Part shown: positions 14,055-22,997 of the stretch, one piece after another
Layout of the letters: each line of letters starts with the position of its first letter
Position numbering within the stretch: the first letter of the stretch is position 1
Assembly (NCBI GenBank): GCA_022510505.1
Contig: JAFLTL010000004.1
Span: 46,133-110,132, forward strand
Source of the DNA: Muribaculaceae bacterium
Lineage (GTDB): Bacteria > Bacteroidota > Bacteroidia > Bacteroidales > Muribaculaceae
Length of the DNA stretch: 64,000 nt
Reading direction: 5' to 3'
Notes under the pieces: generated by a model
What the model was told of the DNA's origin: nothing
What the model saw: the letters and a program-made list of their open reading frames with translations, nothing else
Database searches by the model: none
Made by a program: the position numbers and the translations under genes

Positions 14055-17000
14055 ATGACAAACGCATATTTACAACCCTATTTTGAGAATTTTGAAAAAT
14101 TAGCCGACAAAGTGGCAATTGTAGAAGGTTCAGGGAGACGAACCACTTACGGTGAGTTGGGGGAGATGTCGCGCAAGATAGCGTCGGCGCTAACAAAGCT
14201 TGGTTTGCCGCAGGGGTCGTTCATTCCAATGTTGCTGAATCCGTCGGCCGAATATATAGCAGCTGAACTTGGCACATGGATGGCTGGTCACGCGATAGTT
14301 CCAATGGGTCATAGTTTTCCAAAAGAGCGTATAGAGCATATAGTCAGGCACAGCGATGCACCATTGGTAATTGACGAGAATAAAGTCGAGGAATTACTGA
14401 AAGATTCGGGCGACGGTTATCCCGAGGGGAATTTGCCTTTGGAGAGTGATGCTCTGATAATATACACGAGCGGTTCAACAGGTGAGCCGAAAGGAATATT
14501 ACACACGTTTGAGAGTTTGAATTACGGTAGGGCCTATTGTTTCGGTGAGCCCTTTACGGAGGATATAAAATGGGGGTCGGGCATACCGTTCTATTTCATT
14601 GCTGCCTTCCCAATTCATTTCAATGTGCTCAAAGGCGGCGGTGAGCTTCATTTGTTCAGTGACGAGGTTCGTTTCGACGTCAAGAAGATGGGGGATTATG
14701 TAGCATCGGAGGGTTTGACACACATGTTCATCAGTCCGTCGGTGTTGGGTAATTTCCATAACACTTCAAAGACGTTGAGAGTTGTCTATGCCGGTAGCGA
14801 GCGTTTGTCGGGTGAGTGTTCACGAGATGGTTATAAGCTGTATAACATCTACGGAATGAGTGAGATGGTTGGTGGAATAACTCCGTTCGCTGTTGATCGT
14901 CGCTATGATTCGACACCTATAGGTCGCCCGAGGGATGATGTGTTCCAGTATATGTTGGTGGATGATGAGGACCGTGAGGTTGCAGATGGAGAGACCGGAG
15001 AGCTGGTAGTCAAGGGTAAATTCACTAAGGGATATTATAAAGATCCAGAAAAGACCGACCGATTGTACCGCAACGGTTGGCTTCATACGGGAGATCTGAT
15101 GAGGCGTTTGCCCGACGGAAATCTTTTGTATGTGAACCGAAAGGACTGGATGGTGAAGATAAACGGCCAGAGGGTTGAACCAGGAGAGGTGGAAGCCTCT
15201 ATGAAACGATTACCCGGTGTTAAGAATGCGATAGTAAAAGGTTTTACAGGCAAGAGTGGTAGTCAATATTTGTGTGGATATTTCATCCCCGAAGAAGGGT
15301 CGGAGATTACATCGTCAGAGATCAGAGAAAAGTTGTCGAAAAAACTACCTCCGTATATGGTTCCATTGCATCTTACAAAAATGGAATCGTTTCCGTTGTT
15401 ACCGAACGGGAAGGTAAACCGAAAAATACTGTTGCCGCCTGACTCATCGGAATTGTCGAGCAATTATATAGCTCCTGAAACAGACGTGGAGAAGGAATTG
15501 TGTGATGCGTTTGCGAAAGTGTTCAAGATGGATCGGGTTGGCGCAGAGGATGATTTTTTCATGCTTGGTGGGGATAGTATCAAAGTGATGGCCCTCCAAC
15601 AGTCGGCTTCGGGCTTAAGTCTTACCGCAAAAATTATATACAGTGGTCGCACTCCGCGCAAGATAGCCTCGATGCTTGAGTCGGCAGCACCAGAAGAAGC
15701 CGAATTAGATTTATCGTCAGGTGTACCCTTATCGCAGACCCAACTGGGTATCTATGCCGAGACGATGTCTAGGAAAGGCGAAGCGGCCTATAACAATCCG
15801 TTGCTTTTGAAGTTAGGTAAAAATGTAGAGGCGGAACGACTAGGCAAAGCAGTAGAAGCGGTCATAGCGGCGCATCCGTTTGTAAATTTAAAAATTCGTC
15901 AAGACGAGGATGGCAATCCGCTGATGTTTCCAAATGATGGAGGTTATGAACAGTCGATCGAGGTGATAAGCGAGAAAGAGCTGCTTGCCAAAAAGGATTC
16001 ATTAATCGAGCCTTTTGATCTTTTAGAGGGACCTTTGTTCCGAATCAGGATTTTCAAGACGGACAAAGGGGTATATCTGTTTACCGATTTCCATCATATC
16101 ATATATGACGGCACTTCGATGACGATATTCAGGGATGACTTAAACAAGGCTTATAATGGTGAAATTCCTGAGAAGGAGACTTACACAGGTTTCAATGTTG
16201 CTCACGCTGAGTCGCTTCAACGTCGATCGAAGATTTATGATGAAGCAAAGGGATGGTATCTTGACACTTTTGGTGGCATAGATCTTGACAGTCAACCTAT
16301 TGCAGACAAGAGCGGAAATGAAACGGAATATTCCGATTTGGATTATGAGCTCGATGTTGAAGCGGAGACGGTAGAGCGATACAGTGAAAGACTGGGTGTT
16401 ACTCCCAACATATTGGTTTTAGGAGCATTTTCACGTTTGCTGGGTCTTTTCACAGGCACAAACGAGTCGCTGTTTGCGACAATTTATAACGGGAGATCCT
16501 CGGGGCAGTTGAACCGAACGATAGACATGTTGGTAAAGACGTTGCCGGTTTATAGCCGATGGGATTCGGACACAGTGGTTTCGGAGTGGCTCAAACAGTT
16601 GAAGGAGCAATTGATGAACTCGATGCTTCACGACATTTACTCATTTGCGGAACTTGCTGCGACGACTTCGGTAACGAGTAATGTCCTGTTTGCTTATCAG
16701 AGTGACTTGCTGGAGGTTGGAGAGTATTGCGGTGAGCCAGCCGAGCAAGTGTTTCTGAAGCGGAATGCGACGGGATCTCCTCTTGACTTTCAGGTGTTTG
16801 TCAGAAACGGAAAGTTGGTTTTGCACTGTGAATATATGTCGAATATCTATTCGGCAGAATTCATAGGCGAGATGTCATCGAGTTATGGAGCGATACTCAG
16901 GTCGATGCTTACCGCCACATTGATGAATGAGGTGGAGTTGCTGACAGAGTCGACATTAGAGAAACTGGAGAGTTTCAACGCAACTGAAAGTGCTTACGAC

Positions 17001-20000
17001 AAAAATGAGACGGTAGTTTCGTTATTTGAGAAGGCGGCAGAAAAATATCCCGACAATGTTGCCGTTATCTATCAGGATAAGAAGATCACTTATGCTGAAA
17101 CGAGCCGCATAAGTTCATCAATCGCCGGTGAGATTCTGAGGAGAGGAAATAAGAGGATTGAAACTGTTGGTATTCTGATCCCCCGTAGCGAATGGATGGT
17201 TTTGGCTTCTTTGGGAGTGTTGAAAGCCGGATGTTGCTATCAGCCATTGGATTCCAGTTATCCTTCGGAGCGGCTAGAGTTTATGTTGAGTGATTCGGGA
17301 GCGTCATTGCTGATAACATCTAAAGCGTTAAGGGAACTAGTTAAATCCTATGATGGAGAGGTTCTTTATATCGAGGATATTCCCTCATTGGGTGAATCAT
17401 CGGAGAAACCGGTTGTTCCGAGTCCTTCTTCACTGTTCACATTGTTGTACACAAGCGGTTCGACAGGATTGCCCAAGGGTGTCAAGTTGTTACATTCCAA
17501 TTTGGTTTGTTTCATCGACTGGTATATAAGATATTACGGCATCACACCAGATGACAGGGTTGGAGCGTATGCTTCATATGGTTTTGATGCGAACATGATG
17601 GACATGTATCCGGCGTTATCGTGTGGTGCGGCGGTTTGCATCATTCCGGAGGATATTCGTTTGGAAATGGAGAAATTGAACGAATATTTGTGTAGCAACG
17701 GTGTTACATGTCAATTCATGACGACTCAGGTTGGCAGACAATTTGCGGTAGACATTGAAAAAACGTCGCTTAAATCCCTGACGATGGGAGGAGAGAAACT
17801 TGTGCCATTCAAAATACCTGCGAGCTACACAACGATAAATGCATACGGACCAACGGAATGTACGATCTTTACCAATACGTATGTTCTGAAAGAGGGGGAG
17901 ACCGATATTCCAATTGGCAAATTCCTTGACAATATCAAGGGTTATGTTGTTGGAACCGATGGCAAGCGAGTACCTCCGGGAGCTCCGGGAGAATTGTGGA
18001 TTGCCGGTCCACATGTAGCCGACGGTTATTTGAATCGGCCAGACAAAACTGCAGAAGTGTTTATAATGAATCCGTTTGCAGGTGGAGATTATTCCCGGGT
18101 TTATCGCACGGGTGATATCGTCAGGTTCAAAGAAGACGGCAACGTAGATTTCATAGGCAGGAATGACGGTCAGGTGAAGATACGCGGTTTTCGTGTTGAG
18201 TTAACCGAAGTCGAGGGAGTTATCAGAGAATATCCCGGAATAAAGGATGCCACAGTCGCGGCCTTTGATCATCCTTCGGGTGGAAAATATATAGCGGCCT
18301 ATGTTGTATCGGACTCTCAGATTGATACCGGCAAACTTGGTGAATTCATATTGGAAAGAAAGCCGCCTTACATGGTTCCTGCCGTTACGATGCAGATAGA
18401 GTTGATACCGTTGAATCAGAACCAGAAGGTCAACAGAAAAGCTTTGCCACTTCCAGAATTTACAGTAGATGAGGTTGTCGGTGATCTAAGAGAACCGAAT
18501 CGTTTAGAGAATGAGATTCGAGAAATTGCGGGAAAGATATTGGGTAGTTCCGAATTCGGCATAACCACTCCCTTCTCATCGGCAGGTTTGACTTCAATTC
18601 TGAGCATAAAACTGGCTTCACAGCTTTACAAACGTTTCGGGATAGAAATACCTTCCAAGTCATTGCTAAATGGTGGAAGCGTGGAATCGGTCGAGAATAT
18701 TCTCCTGGATGTCTGGATGAATCCGGTATCAAAGGGAGAAATTGTGGAAGCTATTGCATCTCAAGAGAATTCGGAAAAGATAGCGTCGAAAAGAGGCAGG
18801 TCGTTGCTTTCATTCCCTCAAATGGGTGTTTATTTCGAGTGCATGAAACGTCCGACCGACATCACATATAACATACCGGCAATCATAAGCTTCGACAAGA
18901 AGATAGATGCGATGTCGCTTCGAGATGCTGTAGAGAAAGTGTTAAAGGCTCATAAGGGCGTTGATTCCCATTTCGAGACCACATCGGATGGTGTGATACA
19001 GGTTTTGAATGAGGGGAACGAGGTTGAAGTGGAATTACTGAAACTGTCAATGGAGGAGTTGGAGGGACTGAAGAAAGAGTTTGTCAGGCCTTTCCGTTTG
19101 TCCTCGGGTCCACTTTACAGGATAGTTGTGGCCGAGACACCCGATGGGACCTATTTGCTGACGGATTTCCATCATTTGGTGTTTGACGGCACATCGTTCG
19201 ATATATTCCTGAATCAGTTAGAAGAGTCATTGAACGGGCGTCAACCAGAAGAGGAGAGTTATGTTTATGCTGATTATGTAGCGAGTGAGAAGGAATTTGA
19301 AGGTTCGGGTCAATTCGAGGAGAACCGTGTCTACTTTGCCGAAATGCTCAGTAACCTTGAGACAGCGAGCGAGATCCCTGCCGATTTGAAGGGTAAAGAA
19401 GAGAATGGACGAATGCGCAGTGTGTCGTCACCGTTGGATTTGAAGCGTATAGAGACATTTGCGCGAGAACGTGGCATCACCCCTGCAGCTTTGATGCTGG
19501 CACCGGTGTTCTACACCGTTTCGCGCTACATAAATGACAATAACGTATATTTGGCGACAATCAGCAGTGGAAGAAACGATGTCAGGACTGCCGAAACCTT
19601 CGGAATGTTTGTCAACACGCTTCCGTTGGGCATAACAATAGGTGATGGAACGGTGGAGGATTTCATAGCCAGAACCTCGGAGGTTTTTCAAGGAGTTCTG
19701 GATCATGAAAAATATCCGTTTGCAAAGATTTCGGCCGATCATGGATTCCAACCCGGGATAGTATATGAATATCAGCTGGGTGTAATAGACAGCAGAAAAT
19801 CTTCGGTAGTCAAATCGGTAGAAGCTTTGGATCTTGACATAGCCAAGTTCAAGGTATCGATTCATATAGAGAATGTGGATGGCAGCCCATCGGTAGCAGT
19901 TTTCTATAATGATGCTCTATATAGTCGCAAGCTAATGGAAGGTTTGGCACGGAGTATAGTCATAGCGACAGAAAACATGCTTTCTGAGCCGGGTGAAAAG

Positions 20001-22997
20001 ATCAGGAAGGTAACATTGATAGACAAAGAGCGCGAGAAGCGTCTGGAGGGATTCAGAACAGAAGCTCTTGCAGATCCTCAATTCAAATATTATCAGGCTG
20101 GTTTGGAATATCATGCTGCGAAGAATCCCGGAGCTGTTGCATTGATTGCTTGTGACGCAGAATATACTTACGGAGAGTTTGACAAGGCTGCCAACCGCAT
20201 AGCAAACAATCTAATCAAGCTTGGAGTGAAGCCTCGCAGTCGGATTGCTTTACTTTTGCCTCGCACGTCGAAAGTCATACTGTCGATGTTTGGAGTGATG
20301 AAGGCTGGAAGTGCTTATATTCCTTGTGATCCTGAGTATCCTGTAGATCGTATCCAGCACATTCTGAACGACAGTGAGGCACCTTACGTAATAACGACAG
20401 CCGACCGGTTGGGTCAGTTCGATAACGCGATAGATGTTGACACATTGCTGGAAGGCTCTGATGAACGTCCAAAGCTGGAAATAACTCCCCGAGATCTTGC
20501 CTATTTGATTTACACTAGTGGTTCAACCGGACGTCCGAAGGGGGTAATGCTTCGTCATGAGAGTATAGCGGATTATCTTTTGGATCATCCTGCGAATACT
20601 CACATTCATGCGTTGGCTCATCGGTGCAAAGCGTTTCTATCGATAACGACCATATCGTTCGATATGTGTTTGAAGGAAATAGGAGGTGCATTGTGTAACG
20701 GGCTGACGTTGGTGTTTGCCAATGAGGACCAGACGACAAATCCGATATCATTGTCGGAAGTATTCAAACGAACCGGTGCTGATGCATTCAACACCACACC
20801 GTCAAGAATGTTGCAATTCATGGAGTTGCCGGCATTTGTCGAGGCCATCGGTCAATGTCATGTGATAATGTGTGGAGGTGAGAAATATGCCGACGGATTG
20901 TTGGATAAATTGCGTTTGGCAGCTCCTGAGGCAGAGATTTTCAACACCTATGGTCCTACAGAGATTACAGTTTCGAGCAACTGTAAGAATCTGACACATA
21001 CCGACCGAGTCAGTGTTGGCCGTCCTTTGCTGAATGTCACAGAGTTTGTGGTAGACAAAGATGGCAATGAACTCCCTGAGGGTATAGTTGGAGAGCTATA
21101 TATCGGTGGTTTGGGTGTAGCTACGGGCTATAACAATCTTCCCGAGATGACTGCAGAGAGATTCATCGATTACAAGGGAATGAGGATATATAAATCGGGG
21201 GATTATGCTCGATGGACCTCGGAAGGTGATGTAGAGATTTTGGGTCGCACAGACAATCAGATAAAACTGCGCGGACTACGCATAGAGCTTGGAGAGATAG
21301 AGGGTGCGATAGCTGCTCTTGAAGGAATCAAGAACGTTGTTGTCAAGATTGTCAAAATCAAAGGTGAAGAGCATCTGGCGGCCTACTTCACTGCAGACAG
21401 GCAATTCAACATTCCGGAATTAAAAGAAGAATTGTCGCGTTCGCTGACCAAATATATGGTGCCGACCGCTTATCTTCAGATGGAACGGATGCCGATAACT
21501 CCCAATGGAAAGACCGATGTCAAGTCATTGCCAGAACCCGAGTTATCATTAGGAGGCGAATATGTTGAGCCGGCAAATGAGACAGAAAAAGCTATTGCAG
21601 ACATATTTGCACGTATTCTTAAGTTGGAGAGGGTTGGAGCCAATGACAGTTTCTACGAATTGGGAGGAACTTCATTGGTAACAACGAGAGTGATTATAGA
21701 GACCGACAAGTTAGGTTATAATGTTGCCTATGGCGACGTGTTTGCTCATCCTACTCCTCGAAAACTTGCCAATTTCATTCTAGGAATCGAAGAGGGAGAG
21801 AACAAGGGTGACGAAGTCAGCGACTACGATTACAGCGCCATAAATAACATGCTTAAAAGGAACACTCTTGAGGCATTCCGGAGTGGAGAGATGCTCAATC
21901 TGGGCGACGTCATGTTAACGGGAGCAACAGGCTATCTGGGCATTCACATATTAAGAAGGCTGATAGATTCCGATGCGGGTAAGATATATTGTTTAGTCCG
22001 TGGAAAGGACCAGAAGACTGCCGAAAACAGATTAAAGACTTTGTTATTCTACTATTTCGAGGATACTTTTGATGGTTTATTCGGAAATCGTCTTCAGATA
22101 ATTCCCGGAGATGTCACCGATGAGATAGACAGTTCGATAAAGGTAGACACGGTTATTAATTGTGCTGCCATCGTGAAGCATTTCTCGGAAGGAACAGAGA
22201 TAGAGGATGTCAATATCGATGGAGCCCGACATTGCATAGACTATTGTTTGTCGGTGGGAGCAAAGATGATTCAAATCTCAACAGCGTCGACGCGTGGTTT
22301 GAGTGTCAATGGAATTCCGAAATCTGATTCAGTGTTTGATGAGGATACTCTTTATATAGGTCAATATCTTGGCAACAAGTATATTTATTCGAAATTCATT
22401 GCTGAGCGGCTTGTTCTTGAGGCAGCAACGAAGGGTCTAGTGGCCAAGATTATGAGAGTTGGAAATCTTGCGCCTCGTAGTACCGATGGAGAATTCCAGG
22501 CGAATTTCAGAACTAACTCGTTCATGGGTCGCATAAAGGTTTACAACATGCTTGGCTGTTGTCCTTACGAAGCAAGAGATTCTCAAGTAGAGTTTTCTCC
22601 AATCAACGAGGTTTCAGATGCGATTGTTCGGTTGTCATGTACGCCACGTGAATGTGTTGTGTTCCATCCCTATAACAATCATTTCGTGTTGTTGGGTGAT
22701 GTTCTCTCGGAACTCGGTAAGATAGACCGTCGAGTTGAATTTGTGGAAATGGATCGTTTCTCCCAGGTTCTCCAAGAGGCGAAGGAGGATCCGATTAAAG
22801 CGAAACAGTTGTCGAGCATGCTGGCATATCAGAACATGGCTAAAGGCCAGAAGTCGACAGATGTAAAGAGGAGTAACGAGTACACGATGCAGGTTCTGTA
22901 TCGTTGTGGTTTCTCATGGACTGTAACTTCGTGGGATTATGTAGACCGGTTCTTGGAGGCTATTGAAGGATTGGGCTTCTTTGACGACAGTCTATGA
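14055..22997 (+). CDS. Three-module nonribosomal peptide synthetase with terminal reductase
   Basis: A 2,980-residue assembly line. Approximate order: A1 1-465, T1 to 545 (Ser508 in LGGDSI), C1 555-970 (HHIIYDG, His681, Asp685), A2 985-1470, T2 to 1550 (atypical FSSAGLTSIL, Ser1514), C2 1580-1990 (HHLVFDG, His1707, Asp1711), A3 2010-2495, T3 to 2575 (Ser2540), thioester reductase 2610-2980 (TGATGYLG at 2622-2629; Tyr2776-x3-Lys2780). The three adenylation domains have TSGSTG loops and the C-terminal Lys. With no starter condensation domain and a reductase, the expected product is a three-unit chain released as aldehyde or alcohol. A1 is short, has YGMSE instead of AYGPTE, and I see no Asp at the amino-group-binding position, so it may load a non-amino carboxylic acid. 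By-eye specificity codes: A2 DAMFLMAIFK, A3 DMKNICTVSK; I do not match either to a known substrate. Confidence 0.93.
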   Translation: MTNAYLQPYFENFEKLADKVAIVEGSGRRTTYGELGEMSRKIASALTKLGLPQGSFIPMLLNPSAEYIAAELGTWMAGHAIVPMGHSFPKERIEHIVRHSDAPLVIDENKVEELLKDSGDGYPEGNLPLESDALIIYTSGSTGEPKGILHTFESLNYGRAYCFGEPFTEDIKWGSGIPFYFIAAFPIHFNVLKGGGELHLFSDEVRFDVKKMGDYVASEGLTHMFISPSVLGNFHNTSKTLRVVYAGSERLSGECSRDGYKLYNIYGMSEMVGGITPFAVDRRYDSTPIGRPRDDVFQYMLVDDEDREVADGETGELVVKGKFTKGYYKDPEKTDRLYRNGWLHTGDLMRRLPDGNLLYVNRKDWMVKINGQRVEPGEVEASMKRLPGVKNAIVKGFTGKSGSQYLCGYFIPEEGSEITSSEIREKLSKKLPPYMVPLHLTKMESFPLLPNGKVNRKILLPPDSSELSSNYIAPETDVEKELCDAFAKVFKMDRVGAEDDFFMLGGDSIKVMALQQSASGLSLTAKIIYSGRTPRKIASMLESAAPEEAELDLSSGVPLSQTQLGIYAETMSRKGEAAYNNPLLLKLGKNVEAERLGKAVEAVIAAHPFVNLKIRQDEDGNPLMFPNDGGYEQSIEVISEKELLAKKDSLIEPFDLLEGPLFRIRIFKTDKGVYLFTDFHHIIYDGTSMTIFRDDLNKAYNGEIPEKETYTGFNVAHAESLQRRSKIYDEAKGWYLDTFGGIDLDSQPIADKSGNETEYSDLDYELDVEAETVERYSERLGVTPNILVLGAFSRLLGLFTGTNESLFATIYNGRSSGQLNRTIDMLVKTLPVYSRWDSDTVVSEWLKQLKEQLMNSMLHDIYSFAELAATTSVTSNVLFAYQSDLLEVGEYCGEPAEQVFLKRNATGSPLDFQVFVRNGKLVLHCEYMSNIYSAEFIGEMSSSYGAILRSMLTATLMNEVELLTESTLEKLESFNATESAYDKNETVVSLFEKAAEKYPDNVAVIYQDKKITYAETSRISSSIAGEILRRGNKRIETVGILIPRSEWMVLASLGVLKAGCCYQPLDSSYPSERLEFMLSDSGASLLITSKALRELVKSYDGEVLYIEDIPSLGESSEKPVVPSPSSLFTLLYTSGSTGLPKGVKLLHSNLVCFIDWYIRYYGITPDDRVGAYASYGFDANMMDMYPALSCGAAVCIIPEDIRLEMEKLNEYLCSNGVTCQFMTTQVGRQFAVDIEKTSLKSLTMGGEKLVPFKIPASYTTINAYGPTECTIFTNTYVLKEGETDIPIGKFLDNIKGYVVGTDGKRVPPGAPGELWIAGPHVADGYLNRPDKTAEVFIMNPFAGGDYSRVYRTGDIVRFKEDGNVDFIGRNDGQVKIRGFRVELTEVEGVIREYPGIKDATVAAFDHPSGGKYIAAYVVSDSQIDTGKLGEFILERKPPYMVPAVTMQIELIPLNQNQKVNRKALPLPEFTVDEVVGDLREPNRLENEIREIAGKILGSSEFGITTPFSSAGLTSILSIKLASQLYKRFGIEIPSKSLLNGGSVESVENILLDVWMNPVSKGEIVEAIASQENSEKIASKRGRSLLSFPQMGVYFECMKRPTDITYNIPAIISFDKKIDAMSLRDAVEKVLKAHKGVDSHFETTSDGVIQVLNEGNEVEVELLKLSMEELEGLKKEFVRPFRLSSGPLYRIVVAETPDGTYLLTDFHHLVFDGTSFDIFLNQLEESLNGRQPEEESYVYADYVASEKEFEGSGQFEENRVYFAEMLSNLETASEIPADLKGKEENGRMRSVSSPLDLKRIETFARERGITPAALMLAPVFYTVSRYINDNNVYLATISSGRNDVRTAETFGMFVNTLPLGITIGDGTVEDFIARTSEVFQGVLDHEKYPFAKISADHGFQPGIVYEYQLGVIDSRKSSVVKSVEALDLDIAKFKVSIHIENVDGSPSVAVFYNDALYSRKLMEGLARSIVIATENMLSEPGEKIRKVTLIDKEREKRLEGFRTEALADPQFKYYQAGLEYHAAKNPGAVALIACDAEYTYGEFDKAANRIANNLIKLGVKPRSRIALLLPRTSKVILSMFGVMKAGSAYIPCDPEYPVDRIQHILNDSEAPYVITTADRLGQFDNAIDVDTLLEGSDERPKLEITPRDLAYLIYTSGSTGRPKGVMLRHESIADYLLDHPANTHIHALAHRCKAFLSITTISFDMCLKEIGGALCNGLTLVFANEDQTTNPISLSEVFKRTGADAFNTTPSRMLQFMELPAFVEAIGQCHVIMCGGEKYADGLLDKLRLAAPEAEIFNTYGPTEITVSSNCKNLTHTDRVSVGRPLLNVTEFVVDKDGNELPEGIVGELYIGGLGVATGYNNLPEMTAERFIDYKGMRIYKSGDYARWTSEGDVEILGRTDNQIKLRGLRIELGEIEGAIAALEGIKNVVVKIVKIKGEEHLAAYFTADRQFNIPELKEELSRSLTKYMVPTAYLQMERMPITPNGKTDVKSLPEPELSLGGEYVEPANETEKAIADIFARILKLERVGANDSFYELGGTSLVTTRVIIETDKLGYNVAYGDVFAHPTPRKLANFILGIEEGENKGDEVSDYDYSAINNMLKRNTLEAFRSGEMLNLGDVMLTGATGYLGIHILRRLIDSDAGKIYCLVRGKDQKTAENRLKTLLFYYFEDTFDGLFGNRLQIIPGDVTDEIDSSIKVDTVINCAAIVKHFSEGTEIEDVNIDGARHCIDYCLSVGAKMIQISTASTRGLSVNGIPKSDSVFDEDTLYIGQYLGNKYIYSKFIAERLVLEAATKGLVAKIMRVGNLAPRSTDGEFQANFRTNSFMGRIKVYNMLGCCPYEARDSQVEFSPINEVSDAIVRLSCTPRECVVFHPYNNHFVLLGDVLSELGKIDRRVEFVEMDRFSQVLQEAKEDPIKAKQLSSMLAYQNMAKGQKSTDVKRSNEYTMQVLYRCGFSWTVTSWDYVDRFLEAIEGLGFFDDSL

